In this document: one piece after another, positions 56,590 to 64,000 of the stretch
Layout of the letters: every line of letters begins with the position of its first letter
Position numbering within the stretch: position 1 is the first letter of the stretch
DNA from: Bacillus siamensis KCTC 13613
Lineage (GTDB): Bacteria > Bacillota > Bacilli > Bacillales > Bacillaceae
Direction of reading: 5' to 3'
Length of the DNA stretch: 64,000 nt
Assembly (NCBI RefSeq): GCF_000262045.1
Contig: NZ_AJVF01000041.1
Span: 62,001 to 126,000, forward strand
Notes under the pieces: model-generated
The model's input: only the letters and a program-made list of their open reading frames with translations
What the model was told of the DNA's origin: nothing
Database searches by the model: none
Position numbers and translations under genes: made by a program

Positions 56590-57735
56590 ATGATATATTT
56601 AGACAACAGCTCAACGACCGAGCCGTATGAAGAGGTATTGGATGTGTACAAACAGACGAGCAGCCGGTATTTCGGCAATCCTTCGTCCCTGCACCGATTA
56701 GGAACTGAGACGGAACAGCTCCTTGAAGCTGCCGCTCAGCAAATAAAAAAAACCTTGCGTTTGAAAAATTATGATATTGTATTTACATCAGGCGCGACTG
56801 AAGCGAACAACGCTGCGTTAAAGGGAGCTGCCTGGGCAAACATGAGTAAAGGAAAACATATCATTGCTTCAGCGATTGAGCATCCTTCCGTGACGGAAAC
56901 GCTTGATCAGCTGACAGATCTGTTTGGCTTTGAGGTCACATATCTTCCGGCCGACCAAGACGGCATCGTTTCTTTAGAAGATGTAAAAGCGGCCATCAGG
57001 CCGGACACAATACTCGTCAGTGTTATGCATGTTAATAATGAAGTCGGCTCCATTCAGCCCGTAAAAGAAATCGGAGGGCTGTTAAAACAGCACCGGAATA
57101 TTCTGTTTCATGTTGATCATGTACAGGGCATTCATAAAGTCCCGCTGTCTATAGAAGAAGCGGGTATCGACCTTTGCACCATTTCAGGGCATAAATTTCA
57201 CGGCTTAAAAGGAACCGGGGCGCTTATCGTCAAAAAGGGAACGCGGCTCATTCCGCTTATGACGGGCGGCTCCCAGCAAAAAGGCATCCGTGCCGGGACA
57301 GAACATACATCAGGCGCCGTTTCCCTTGCGAAAGCGGTCAATCTTTCTGCACGTGACATGAATGAGCGGCTTTCTTCTATGGAGGCGGCTAAGAATGCGC
57401 TGATGGAAAGGCTGAACGGGACGGAGGGGATCGTCATCAACACTCCCGTAAAAAACAGCGCCCCGCATATCATTAATTTTTCCGTTCCGGGCGTCAAGGC
57501 GGAAGTGCTGCTGCACATGCTGGAGGAAAAAGGAATATATGTCTCAACGACCGCGGCATGTTCGGCAAGAGAGCACAAGCCGAGCCGTGTTCTTCTGCAA
57601 ATGAATAAAGGCGAACAGATTGCATCAAGCAGCATCAGAGTCAGCCTGAACTTCAGCCATACGGCTGATATTACAGAACCGTTTATGGCCGCGCTGGCGC
57701 CGGCTGTTCAAAAACTAAAAAAAATGATGAGGTAG
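56590..57735 (+). CDS. nifZ: Cysteine desulfurase NifZ (partner of ThiI)
   Basis: Takes sulfur from cysteine as persulfide and hands it to ThiI for 4-thiouridine in tRNA. PLP-lysine in [10 protein letters not shown] (near residue 199), catalytic Cys in [12 protein letters not shown] (near 320), N-terminal [17 protein letters not shown]. 381 residues. ATG after AAAGGAGTAAAAA; the wider open frame from 56440 is intergenic. Separated from thiI by 3 nt, an obvious operon. Confidence 0.93.
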   Translation: MIYLDNSSTTEPYEEVLDVYKQTSSRYFGNPSSLHRLGTETEQLLEAAAQQIKKTLRLKNYDIVFTSGATEANNAALKGAAWANMSKGKHIIASAIEHPSVTETLDQLTDLFGFEVTYLPADQDGIVSLEDVKAAIRPDTILVSVMHVNNEVGSIQPVKEIGGLLKQHRNILFHVDHVQGIHKVPLSIEEAGIDLCTISGHKFHGLKGTGALIVKKGTRLIPLMTGGSQQKGIRAGTEHTSGAVSLAKAVNLSARDMNERLSSMEAAKNALMERLNGTEGIVINTPVKNSAPHIINFSVPGVKAEVLLHMLEEKGIYVSTTAACSAREHKPSRVLLQMNKGEQIASSSIRVSLNFSHTADITEPFMAALAPAVQKLKKMMR

Positions 57736-57738
57736 CAA

Positions 57739-58944
57739 ATGAATTACGATCATATTTTAATCCGTTTTGGTGAAATATCCACAAAAGGAAAAAACAGACG
57801 CAGTTTTATTGAGAGATTAAAACAGAATATCCGCCTGGTATTAAAGGATTATAAAAAGGTAAAATACTTTTCAAACCGGGATCGGATGTCAATTACACTT
57901 AATGGAGAAAACCCGGAGGAAATTTGTTCCTTATTAAAGAATATATTCGGCATTCAAAGCTTCAGTCTCGCCATTAAATGCGAAAGCAAGCTTGAAGAGA
58001 TTAAAAAAACGGCATTAGCCGCGATGGAAGGCCAATATAAACCGGGGAATACGTTTAAGGTCGAGACCAAACGGGCTTACAAGCAGTTTGAATTAGATAC
58101 GAACGCAATGAACGCTGAGATCGGCGGCCATATTTTGAAAAACACGGATGGATTAACCGTCGATGTGAAAAATCCTGATATTCCGCTTCGGATTGAAATC
58201 AGGGAGGAAGCCACATTCCTGACCATTCGTAATGAAAAAGGCGCAGGAGGCCTTCCCGTCGGTTCTGCGGGTAAAGCGATGCTGATGCTTTCCGGCGGTT
58301 TTGACAGTCCGGTCGCCGGATTTTACGCGATGAAACGGGGATTATCAGTGGAGGCCGTGCACTTCTTCAGTCCGCCGTATACGAGCGAACGGGCAAAGCA
58401 AAAGGTTATGGACCTCGCGGGATGCCTCGCAAAGTTCGGAGGCAGTATGACGCTTCATATCGTACCGTTTACAAAGACGCAGGAGCTCATCCAAAAACAA
58501 ATTCCGGAAAACTATACGATGACGGCGACGCGGCGTCTCATGCTGCAAATCGCGGACAGAATCAGAGAAGAACGAAAAGCTCTCGCGATCATTACGGGGG
58601 AAAGCCTCGGCCAAGTGGCAAGCCAGACGCTTGAGAGCATGTATGCGATCAATGCCGTTACGGCAACGCCGATTTTGCGTCCTTTGATCGGAATGGACAA
58701 AACAGAAATCATCGAGAAATCAAAAGAAATCGGCACTTATGAAACAAGCATTCAGCCGTTTGAGGACTGCTGCACCATCTTTACGCCGCCAAGTCCGAAA
58801 ACACGCCCGAAAAAAGAAAAAATCGAGCATTTCGAAAGCTTTGTTGATTTTGAACCGCTGATTGCAGAGGCGGCAGCCGGTATTGAAACTATTACTGTTT
58901 ACTCGGAACAAGAAGCTCACGATAAATTTGCCGGCCTGTTTTAG
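57739..58944 (+). CDS. thiI: tRNA 4-thiouridine synthetase ThiI
   Basis: Adenylates U8 of tRNA and inserts sulfur supplied by NifZ. 401 residues: NFLD and THUMP domains (about 1-165) and the PP-loop ATPase [14 protein letters not shown] near residues 184-197; ends with a PP-loop domain and, as in B. subtilis, has no C-terminal rhodanese domain (that of E. coli ThiI). RBS weak (GAGGTAGCAA) but coupled to nifZ. Confidence 0.94.
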   Translation: MNYDHILIRFGEISTKGKNRRSFIERLKQNIRLVLKDYKKVKYFSNRDRMSITLNGENPEEICSLLKNIFGIQSFSLAIKCESKLEEIKKTALAAMEGQYKPGNTFKVETKRAYKQFELDTNAMNAEIGGHILKNTDGLTVDVKNPDIPLRIEIREEATFLTIRNEKGAGGLPVGSAGKAMLMLSGGFDSPVAGFYAMKRGLSVEAVHFFSPPYTSERAKQKVMDLAGCLAKFGGSMTLHIVPFTKTQELIQKQIPENYTMTATRRLMLQIADRIREERKALAIITGESLGQVASQTLESMYAINAVTATPILRPLIGMDKTEIIEKSKEIGTYETSIQPFEDCCTIFTPPSPKTRPKKEKIEHFESFVDFEPLIAEAAAGIETITVYSEQEAHDKFAGLF

Positions 58945-58972
58945 AACTGTATACAATTACCAAAGTTTTTTT

Positions 58973-59002
58973 GAATGAGGACATGTGTTTTATCACATTC
59001 TA
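58973..59002 (+). promoter_or_regulatory. Sigma-G promoter of sspA
   Basis: GAATG (58973-58977), 18-nt spacer and CATTCTA (58996-59002), an exact match to GHATR-N18-CATNHTA of the forespore sigma-G consensus, 23 nt before the gene. Confidence 0.85.
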
Positions 59003-59024
59003 TACTCACAAGGAGGTGATACAC

Positions 59025-59246
59025 ATGTCACAACAATCAAACAGCGGAAACAGCAACCAGCTTTTAGTGCCAGGAGCTGCACAAGCTATCGACCAAATGA
59101 AGTATGAAATCGCTTCTGAATTCGGTGTAAACCTTGGACCGGAAACAACTTCTCGCGCCAACGGTTCTGTCGGTGGAGAAATCACAAAACGTCTTGTTTC
59201 TTTTGCTCAGCAAAGCATGGGCGGAAGCAGCCAGCAGCAGTTTTAA
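59025..59246 (+). CDS. sspA: Alpha/beta-type small acid-soluble spore protein SspA
   Basis: 73 residues; coats spore DNA and protects it from UV and damage. The conserved core [26 protein letters not shown] (residues 13-38, with the GPR cleavage region EIASEFG) and [18 protein letters not shown] are present. ATG at 59025 after AAGGAGGTG. Preceded by a sigma-G-type promoter and followed by a strong terminator. Confidence 0.96.
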   Translation: MSQQSNSGNSNQLLVPGAAQAIDQMKYEIASEFGVNLGPETTSRANGSVGGEITKRLVSFAQQSMGGSSQQQF

Positions 59247-59269
59247 TCACAACTTCACATAATGGCTAA

Positions 59270-59297
59270 GAGAGCGGGGAATTCCCCGCTCTTTTTT
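59270..59297 (+). terminator. Terminator after sspA
   Basis: AGAGCGGGG pairs with CCCCGCTCT over AATT, then T-run. Confidence 0.92.
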
Positions 59298-59339
59298 CAT
59301 GAATAAAGCTAGAAGGCATGAAGCAATTTATGCATATCT

Positions 59340-59369
59340 TTATTGTTACGTCCTATGTTTATGTATAAT
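59340..59369 (+). promoter_or_regulatory. Promoter candidate for ytcI
   Basis: A TATAAT hexamer near 59364-59369 (TATGTATAATAGGG) with TTATTG about 18 nt upstream, about 25 nt before the GTG start. Confidence 0.5.
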
Positions 59370-59394
59370 AGGGAAAGAAAGTGAGGAGTTGTTC

Positions 59395-60981
59395 GTGTTA
59401 AAACGAGAAGATTTAATCGCCCCAAAGAACTATAACCTAGTAAATGAAATCGAAAAGTTCAGCCGTTCCAAAGAGAAGAACGCGCTTATTTGGGAAGATC
59501 AAACAGGCAGCAAGAAAGTCTGGACATATGAAAAACTGATGGAAGAAACGAATAAAATCGGAGCCCGCCTGAAAGGTCTCGGATTTGAAAAAGGCGATAA
59601 GCTGATTGTCATGGTTCCGAGAGTGCTTGAAGCGTATGCTGTGTATTTAGCGATCTTAAAAGCGGGGATGGTCGTCATTCCTTGCTCGGAGATGCTTCGC
59701 GCCAAAGATTTGGACTACCGCATTAAACACGCCGAAGTGAAAGGCGTTATCGTTTATCCTTCATTTATAAACGCGTTTGATGAGGTGAAAACCGATCAGC
59801 TCGTGACATTGGCCATTGGTGAAAATGATGCCGGCTGGAAAAACCTCTTAACGATTGAAGCGGACGGAGACAGTTTTCAAACCGCTGATACAACTAGAGA
59901 GGACATGGCGTTTTTATCCTATACTTCAGGAACGACCGGCCAGCCTAAAGGCGTTGTACATACACATGGCTGGGCTTTTGCCCATTTAAAAACATCCGCC
60001 GGTGCATGGCTGGATATTTCTGAAGACGATACAGTCTGGGCCACCGCGGCGCCCGGCTGGCAGAAATGGGTATGGAGCCCGCTGCTTGCCGTTCTGGGAA
60101 GCGGCGCAACAGGATTTATTTATCACGGCAGATTCGACGCCAAGACGTATCTGGAGATGCTTGAGCGCCATCAGATCAATGTCTTCTGCTGTACGCCGAC
60201 TGAATACCGCCTGATGGCCAAGGTGGAGGAATTGGACAAGTATGACCTTTCTGCCCTTCACAGCGCAGTTTCTGCGGGTGAACCTTTAAACCGGGAAGTC
60301 ATTGACATCTTCCAGAAACATTTCGGCATTAAAGTGAGAGACGGCTACGGCCAAACGGAGAGCACTCTGTTAGTCGGCGTCCTGAAGAATATGGACATTA
60401 AGCCCGGAAGCATGGGGAAACCGACACCGGGAAATCAAGTAGAAATTATAAACGATGAAGGCGAAATATGTGAAATAGGCGAAACGGGCGATATCGCCGT
60501 GCACTTGAGCACACCGGCCTTATTCAAGGAATATTATAAAGACCCTGAAAGAACGAAGAAGCAGATTCGCGGAGATTACTTTTTGACAGGCGACCGCGCG
60601 AAAAAAGACGAGGACGGCTACTTTTGGTTTGAAAGCCGCAATGATGACATTATCGTCAGCTCCGGATATACAATCGGGCCTTTTGAAGTGGAAGATGCGC
60701 TCGTGAAGCATCCGGAAGTGAAAGAATGCGCCGTCGTGGCGAGCCCGGATGAAATCAGAGGTTCAATCGTAAAAGCTTATGTCGTTTTACAAAACGATGA
60801 GAAGCGCAGTGACGAACTTGTTAAAGAACTGCAAAACCACGTAAAAACGATTACGGCGCCTTATAAATATCCGAGAGAAATTGAATTTGTCGAAAGCCTG
60901 CCGAAAACGGCATCCGCAAAAATCAGACGGGTGGAGCTGAGACAGCGTGAAGAACGGCTGAAGGCGGATAAAAAAGCTTAA
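59395..60981 (+). CDS. ytcI: Acyl-CoA synthetase-like protein YtcI
   Basis: AMP-forming ANL-superfamily ligase, 528 residues. Motifs: LSYTSGTTGQPKGVVHTHG (P-loop), YGQTEST, GDIAVHLS, FLTGDRAKKDEDGYFWFESRNDDII and C-terminal PKTASAKIRR with the catalytic lysine. GTG at 59395 follows GAGGAG and TTGTTC spacing. Resembles acyl/medium-chain acyl-CoA synthetases; substrate unknown. Next to ytcJ, 22 nt downstream, possibly co-transcribed. Confidence 0.86.
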   Translation: MLKREDLIAPKNYNLVNEIEKFSRSKEKNALIWEDQTGSKKVWTYEKLMEETNKIGARLKGLGFEKGDKLIVMVPRVLEAYAVYLAILKAGMVVIPCSEMLRAKDLDYRIKHAEVKGVIVYPSFINAFDEVKTDQLVTLAIGENDAGWKNLLTIEADGDSFQTADTTREDMAFLSYTSGTTGQPKGVVHTHGWAFAHLKTSAGAWLDISEDDTVWATAAPGWQKWVWSPLLAVLGSGATGFIYHGRFDAKTYLEMLERHQINVFCCTPTEYRLMAKVEELDKYDLSALHSAVSAGEPLNREVIDIFQKHFGIKVRDGYGQTESTLLVGVLKNMDIKPGSMGKPTPGNQVEIINDEGEICEIGETGDIAVHLSTPALFKEYYKDPERTKKQIRGDYFLTGDRAKKDEDGYFWFESRNDDIIVSSGYTIGPFEVEDALVKHPEVKECAVVASPDEIRGSIVKAYVVLQNDEKRSDELVKELQNHVKTITAPYKYPREIEFVESLPKTASAKIRRVELRQREERLKADKKA

Positions 60982-61003
60982 TACAGAAAAAGGGTGAGCG
61001 GGG

Positions 61004-62599
61004 ATGAAAGCGATTTGGCACGGCGGCACCATCTATACAATGCTTGACGAGAACCATGTCACTGAAGCCGTCTATACCGAAGACGGCATCATCAGACAGA
61101 CGGGCAGCTTTCAGGAGCTCCGCGAGACATACGGTTCGCCTGATACGGAGGAAATCGACTTACATGGGGCTGTCATGTTTCCTGGTTTTACAGACAGTCA
61201 TATGCATTTGATCGGACACGGTGAGAAACAGCTCCGCCTTGATTTGTCACAGCTGAAGTCAAAAGAAGCGATACTGCAGGCTGCAAAAGAAGCAGAGCGT
61301 GAATTGGAAGATGGCGAATGGCTGATCGGCGAAGGCTGGGATGAAAATCTGTTTGAACAGCCGGTTTATGTAACGAAGCATGACCTTGACCCGCTCTTTC
61401 CCGATCGCCCCGTCCTGCTGAAGCGGGTATGCAGGCACGCCGCTGCAGTCAATTCGGCCGCATTGCGCGCGGCGGGGATTACAAACGATACACCTGATCC
61501 AAACGGCGGGATTATCGTCCGGGACAGCGTCGGTCCGACAGGCCTTCTGCTGGATAAAGCCCAAGAGCTTGTGACTCAGGCTCTTCCGCCCGTCTCGCTT
61601 TACTATGTCAAACGCGCTCTTCAAACGGCAATCACGGACTGCTGGTCAAAAGGCCTGACCGGCGGGCATTCCGAGGATCTGGCATACTACGGAGACGCGT
61701 CCGTTCCCGTTGCCGCGTACGAGTCGTTAACAGGCAGCGGCCTGTTCCCTTTTCGGGCACATCTGCTTGTTCATCACGAAGCCGTCGACAGGTGGAGCGC
61801 TCTGGACAAAAGGACAGGGCCTTATCTGGAATACGGAGCGATGAAAATCTTCGCAGACGGCGCGCTCGGCGGCAGAACGGCCCTGTTGAAAAAGCCTTAT
61901 CATGATGATCCGTCTGTTTCCGGCGTTCAGGTGCACGATGACGAAACCCTTGCCGCTCTTGTTTATAAAGCGAGAGAGAAAGGGATGGAGATCGCCGTGC
62001 ACGCGATTGGCGACCTTGCATTTGAAAAGGTGCTCGATGTGATCGAAAGATACCCGGCAAAGCCCGGTCAGCTAGACAGGCTCATTCATGCGCAAGTATT
62101 AGATCACGGTTTGATGGAAAGAGCCGCCCGGCTTCCGATCGGCCTTGATCTTCAGCCGCATTTTGTGGCCAGTGATTTTCCGTGGGTGATTGACAGGCTC
62201 GGAGAAGAGCGGATGAAAACCGCTTTTGCCTGGAAAACCCTGCTGTCGAAAGGGCTGCTGTGCGCCGGAGGTTCAGATGCCCCGATAGAACCGGCAGATC
62301 CCATTCTGGGCATTCAATCGGCTGTGCTCCGTACAAGCAAGCAGCACCCGGAAGGTCCGGCCTATTATGAAAAAGAGTGCCTGACCGTGTACGAAGCCAT
62401 TCAGCTTTACACGGAGGGAAGCGCGGCAATCATCCATAAAGAACATAGCCGCGGACGGATAGCTTCCGGCTATGATGCCGACTTTACCGTTCTCAGCGGC
62501 GATCCGTTTAAAACGGACCCGAAAAAGCTTCATGAATTGGAAGCTGTCAAAACCGCCGTCGGCGGCCGTATCGTATATGAAAAAGAGGACAGGCGTTAA
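61004..62599 (+). CDS. ytcJ: Amidohydrolase YtcJ (YtcJ-like metal-dependent hydrolase)
   Basis: 531-residue metallo-dependent hydrolase of the amidohydrolase superfamily. N-terminal beta-sandwich then MFPGFTDSHMHLIGHG with the first metal histidines (HxH near residues 66-68), later HAIGDLAFEKV and GGSDAPIEP carrying the metal Asp. The YtcJ subgroup is widespread with unknown substrate, sometimes annotated as an exoenzyme regulatory-type protein AepA. ATG follows AAAGGGTGAGCGGGG. Terminator overlaps its stop. Confidence 0.86.
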   Translation: MKAIWHGGTIYTMLDENHVTEAVYTEDGIIRQTGSFQELRETYGSPDTEEIDLHGAVMFPGFTDSHMHLIGHGEKQLRLDLSQLKSKEAILQAAKEAERELEDGEWLIGEGWDENLFEQPVYVTKHDLDPLFPDRPVLLKRVCRHAAAVNSAALRAAGITNDTPDPNGGIIVRDSVGPTGLLLDKAQELVTQALPPVSLYYVKRALQTAITDCWSKGLTGGHSEDLAYYGDASVPVAAYESLTGSGLFPFRAHLLVHHEAVDRWSALDKRTGPYLEYGAMKIFADGALGGRTALLKKPYHDDPSVSGVQVHDDETLAALVYKAREKGMEIAVHAIGDLAFEKVLDVIERYPAKPGQLDRLIHAQVLDHGLMERAARLPIGLDLQPHFVASDFPWVIDRLGEERMKTAFAWKTLLSKGLLCAGGSDAPIEPADPILGIQSAVLRTSKQHPEGPAYYEKECLTVYEAIQLYTEGSAAIIHKEHSRGRIASGYDADFTVLSGDPFKTDPKKLHELEAVKTAVGGRIVYEKEDRR

Positions 62600-62617
62600 T
62601 GCCCGTCCTCTTTTTTT
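62583..62617. terminator. Bidirectional terminator between ytcJ and nadK2
   Basis: AAAGAGGAC (left arm) pairs with GTCCTCTTT around the ytcJ stop, with T-run. Confidence 0.85.
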
Positions 62618-63422
62618 ATGATAAAAATGAGCGCTTTACTTTTTCCCAGAAAGAGTTGTCCTTCAGTTTGACCGTTTTGATTTTTTTATCGGATAGTGTA
62701 ATCTCAACCTTTTTGACATTTCTCGTGCTGAGCGCTTCATTATCAAGTCCGATAATCGGATGCTCATTGCCGTCCTGCACCACCTGCAGTGTCAGCTTCC
62801 GGTCCGCGCTTAAAATAAACGAAGATCCGAGGGTGCGGTATGTGTTGTTATTCAAAGAGGCCAGTTCGGATACCTGCATGCAGGAAATCAAAGGGTCAAC
62901 AACAGCGCCTGAAACGGATTTATTGTAGGCGGTGCTGCCTGTCGGGGTGGAAATGATCATGCCGTCGCCCCTGAAGGTCTCAAAGTGCAGATCATCAATT
63001 AACACATCCATCACAAACGTTTTAATAATGCTTGAACGGATGGAAACCTCGTTTAAACAGTGAAAATGATTGCTGCCGTCCACTGTTACGTGAATGAGCG
63101 GGTATTTTCTGACCTCAAGCTGTTCCGCGGTCATGCTGTCCGCCATTTTTTCAGGCTCATCGCTGTGAAAATCACAGTACAAATGGGCTTTTCCTTTTTT
63201 AGCGATGCCGACATACAGGCAGTCATCACGGAATCCGGTTTTTCTGACGGCCTGCAGAAATGAGCCGTCGCTGCCGATGCTGGCGATAATCCCGGCATCC
63301 TCCGGTTGGGCCGCAACTGTAAAACCGTGCGATTTGGCAAGCTGCTTCAGAGAGCTGACTTGTTCTTTTGTTTCGTTGTCTTGTTTGTGAAAAAAATAAA
63401 CATTGCGGCGAAGATCGGTCAT
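62616..63422 (-). CDS. nadK2: NAD kinase NadK2 (YtdI)
   Basis: Phosphorylates NAD to NADP. 268 residues. The nucleotide motif expected as GGDG reads IGSDGSF here (near residues 45-51), while the catalytic Asp and the downstream GDGMIISTPTGSTAY, LNEVSIR and DNEAL motifs are conserved. ATG at 63422 (MTDLRRN...) has GGAGAT upstream; an earlier ATG in frame is poorly placed. Second NAD kinase paralogue of Bacillus (with PpnK1/NadF elsewhere). Convergent with ytcJ, divergent from sppA. Confidence 0.9.
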   Translation of the reverse strand: MTDLRRNVYFFHKQDNETKEQVSSLKQLAKSHGFTVAAQPEDAGIIASIGSDGSFLQAVRKTGFRDDCLYVGIAKKGKAHLYCDFHSDEPEKMADSMTAEQLEVRKYPLIHVTVDGSNHFHCLNEVSIRSSIIKTFVMDVLIDDLHFETFRGDGMIISTPTGSTAYNKSVSGAVVDPLISCMQVSELASLNNNTYRTLGSSFILSADRKLTLQVVQDGNEHPIIGLDNEALSTRNVKKVEITLSDKKIKTVKLKDNSFWEKVKRSFLS

Positions 63423-63604
63423 ATCTCCATTCCCCTTTGCTGTCATATTTACGTTTTTCTCCCATCAGATATTGTGTTAAAATACCTGTGGCAATAGTGT
63501 AACATGTTTCCTGTTTATCCGTTAAGTGAAAGCGCTTCATGAAAAAAGTGAATCTTTTTTTCCAGGAAAACGTACGAATAGTGACAGAAAAGGAGGCAGA
63601 ACAA

Positions 63605-64000
63605 ATGAATGCAAAAAGATGGATTGCGCTCGTCATCGCCATCGGCATTTTCGGCGTATCAGTCATTGCAAGTGTGACTGTCGGGGTGCTGAAAAATGTC
63701 GGAGATACAGGGTCTGACTTTGCATCCCTGACAGATGACACAGAGGAAGTGACGCTTGATAAGGGAAGTCCCGGCAGTAAAATCGCCGTGCTTGAAGTGG
63801 ACGGCACGATTGAGGATAACGGGGAGTCCGCAGGCCTGCTCAGCTCAGGCGGGTATGATCACAGATCATTTTTAAAACAAATAGAGCGTGCGAAAGAAGA
63901 TAAAAGCGTCAAAGGAATTGTCCTGAAAATCAATTCCCCAGGCGGAGGCGTGTACGAAAGCGCGGAAATACATAAAAAACTGGAAGAACTAAAGAAAGAA
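63605..64000 (+). CDS. sppA: Signal peptide peptidase SppA (N-terminal 132 residues)
   Basis: Membrane-anchored serine protease that digests remnant signal peptides and, in B. subtilis, affects lantibiotic sensitivity. Only the first 132 codons are in the window (the full protein is about 335). N-terminal signal anchor [18 protein letters not shown] at residues 6-23, then [11 protein letters not shown] and [21 protein letters not shown], the typical SppA oxyanion region. ATG at 63605 after AAAGGAGGCAGA. The catalytic Ser/Lys dyad lies further downstream, outside the window. Confidence 0.9.
   Translation, partial: MNAKRWIALVIAIGIFGVSVIASVTVGVLKNVGDTGSDFASLTDDTEEVTLDKGSPGSKIAVLEVDGTIEDNGESAGLLSSGGYDHRSFLKQIERAKEDKSVKGIVLKINSPGGGVYESAEIHKKLEELKKE

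Overview
The window is a chromosomal segment of a Bacillus of the B. subtilis species complex, most likely the B. amyloliquefaciens/velezensis branch (inferred from protein similarity recalled from B. subtilis, not from a search). Most gene order matches the B. subtilis opuD-ytfP-ytgP ... ccpA-motPS-acuCBA-acsA-tyrS ... rpsD-dgcP-ezrA-thiI-sspA-nadK2-sppA stretch as I remember it. Shine-Dalgarno sites are strong, TTG and GTG starts are common, and U-tract terminators sit between most units.

Layout. 1-12.3 kb: osmolyte and purine uptake (opuD, pbuO), a lipid II flippase candidate (ytgP), a pseudouridine synthase, an ABC exporter pair (ythPQ), dipeptidase pepV and a cysteine-synthase-like gene. 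12.3-25.9 kb: mostly short metabolic or poorly understood genes (ytlPQR, ytmP, trmB, lactonase ytnP, malS, ytoP, ytpPQR) and the DNA translocase sftA. 26-39 kb: murC, the sigma-B-type ytxGHJ stress operon, aroA, ccpA, the motPS stator, and the divergent acuABC/acsA acetate locus with a CcpA site, then tyrS behind a tyrosine T-box.

39-48.3 kb is an accessory block between tyrS and rpsD, which I recall as near neighbours in B. subtilis 168. It holds azlCD with a TrmB-type regulator, a cation diffusion facilitator, a CotG-like repeat protein with a sigma-K-type promoter, an SGNH hydrolase, small proteins missed by ordinary ORF cut-offs, a PfpI protein and a flavohemoglobin. It ends in an A+T-rich decayed segment: a nuclease-toxin C-terminus interrupted by stops, its SMI1/KNR4-type immunity gene, a probable rap tail, and an intact-looking phr gene encoding two pheromone-like repeats (ERPVGT and EWPVGT) with no rap gene in the window.

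48.3-64 kb: autoregulated rpsD, diguanylate cyclase dgcP, fRMsr, refZ, hisJ, ezrA, branched-chain amino acid carrier braB, the nifZ-thiI tRNA thiolation pair, sspA with a sigma-G promoter, ytcI, ytcJ, nadK2 and the start of sppA.

The genes join into several circuits. CcpA acts, by its sites, on acuABC/acsA and perhaps on itself; AcuA and AcuC reversibly acetylate AcsA at the visible Lys549. NifZ supplies sulfur to ThiI. The most unusual item is the Rap-less two-copy phr gene beside the decayed toxin module.
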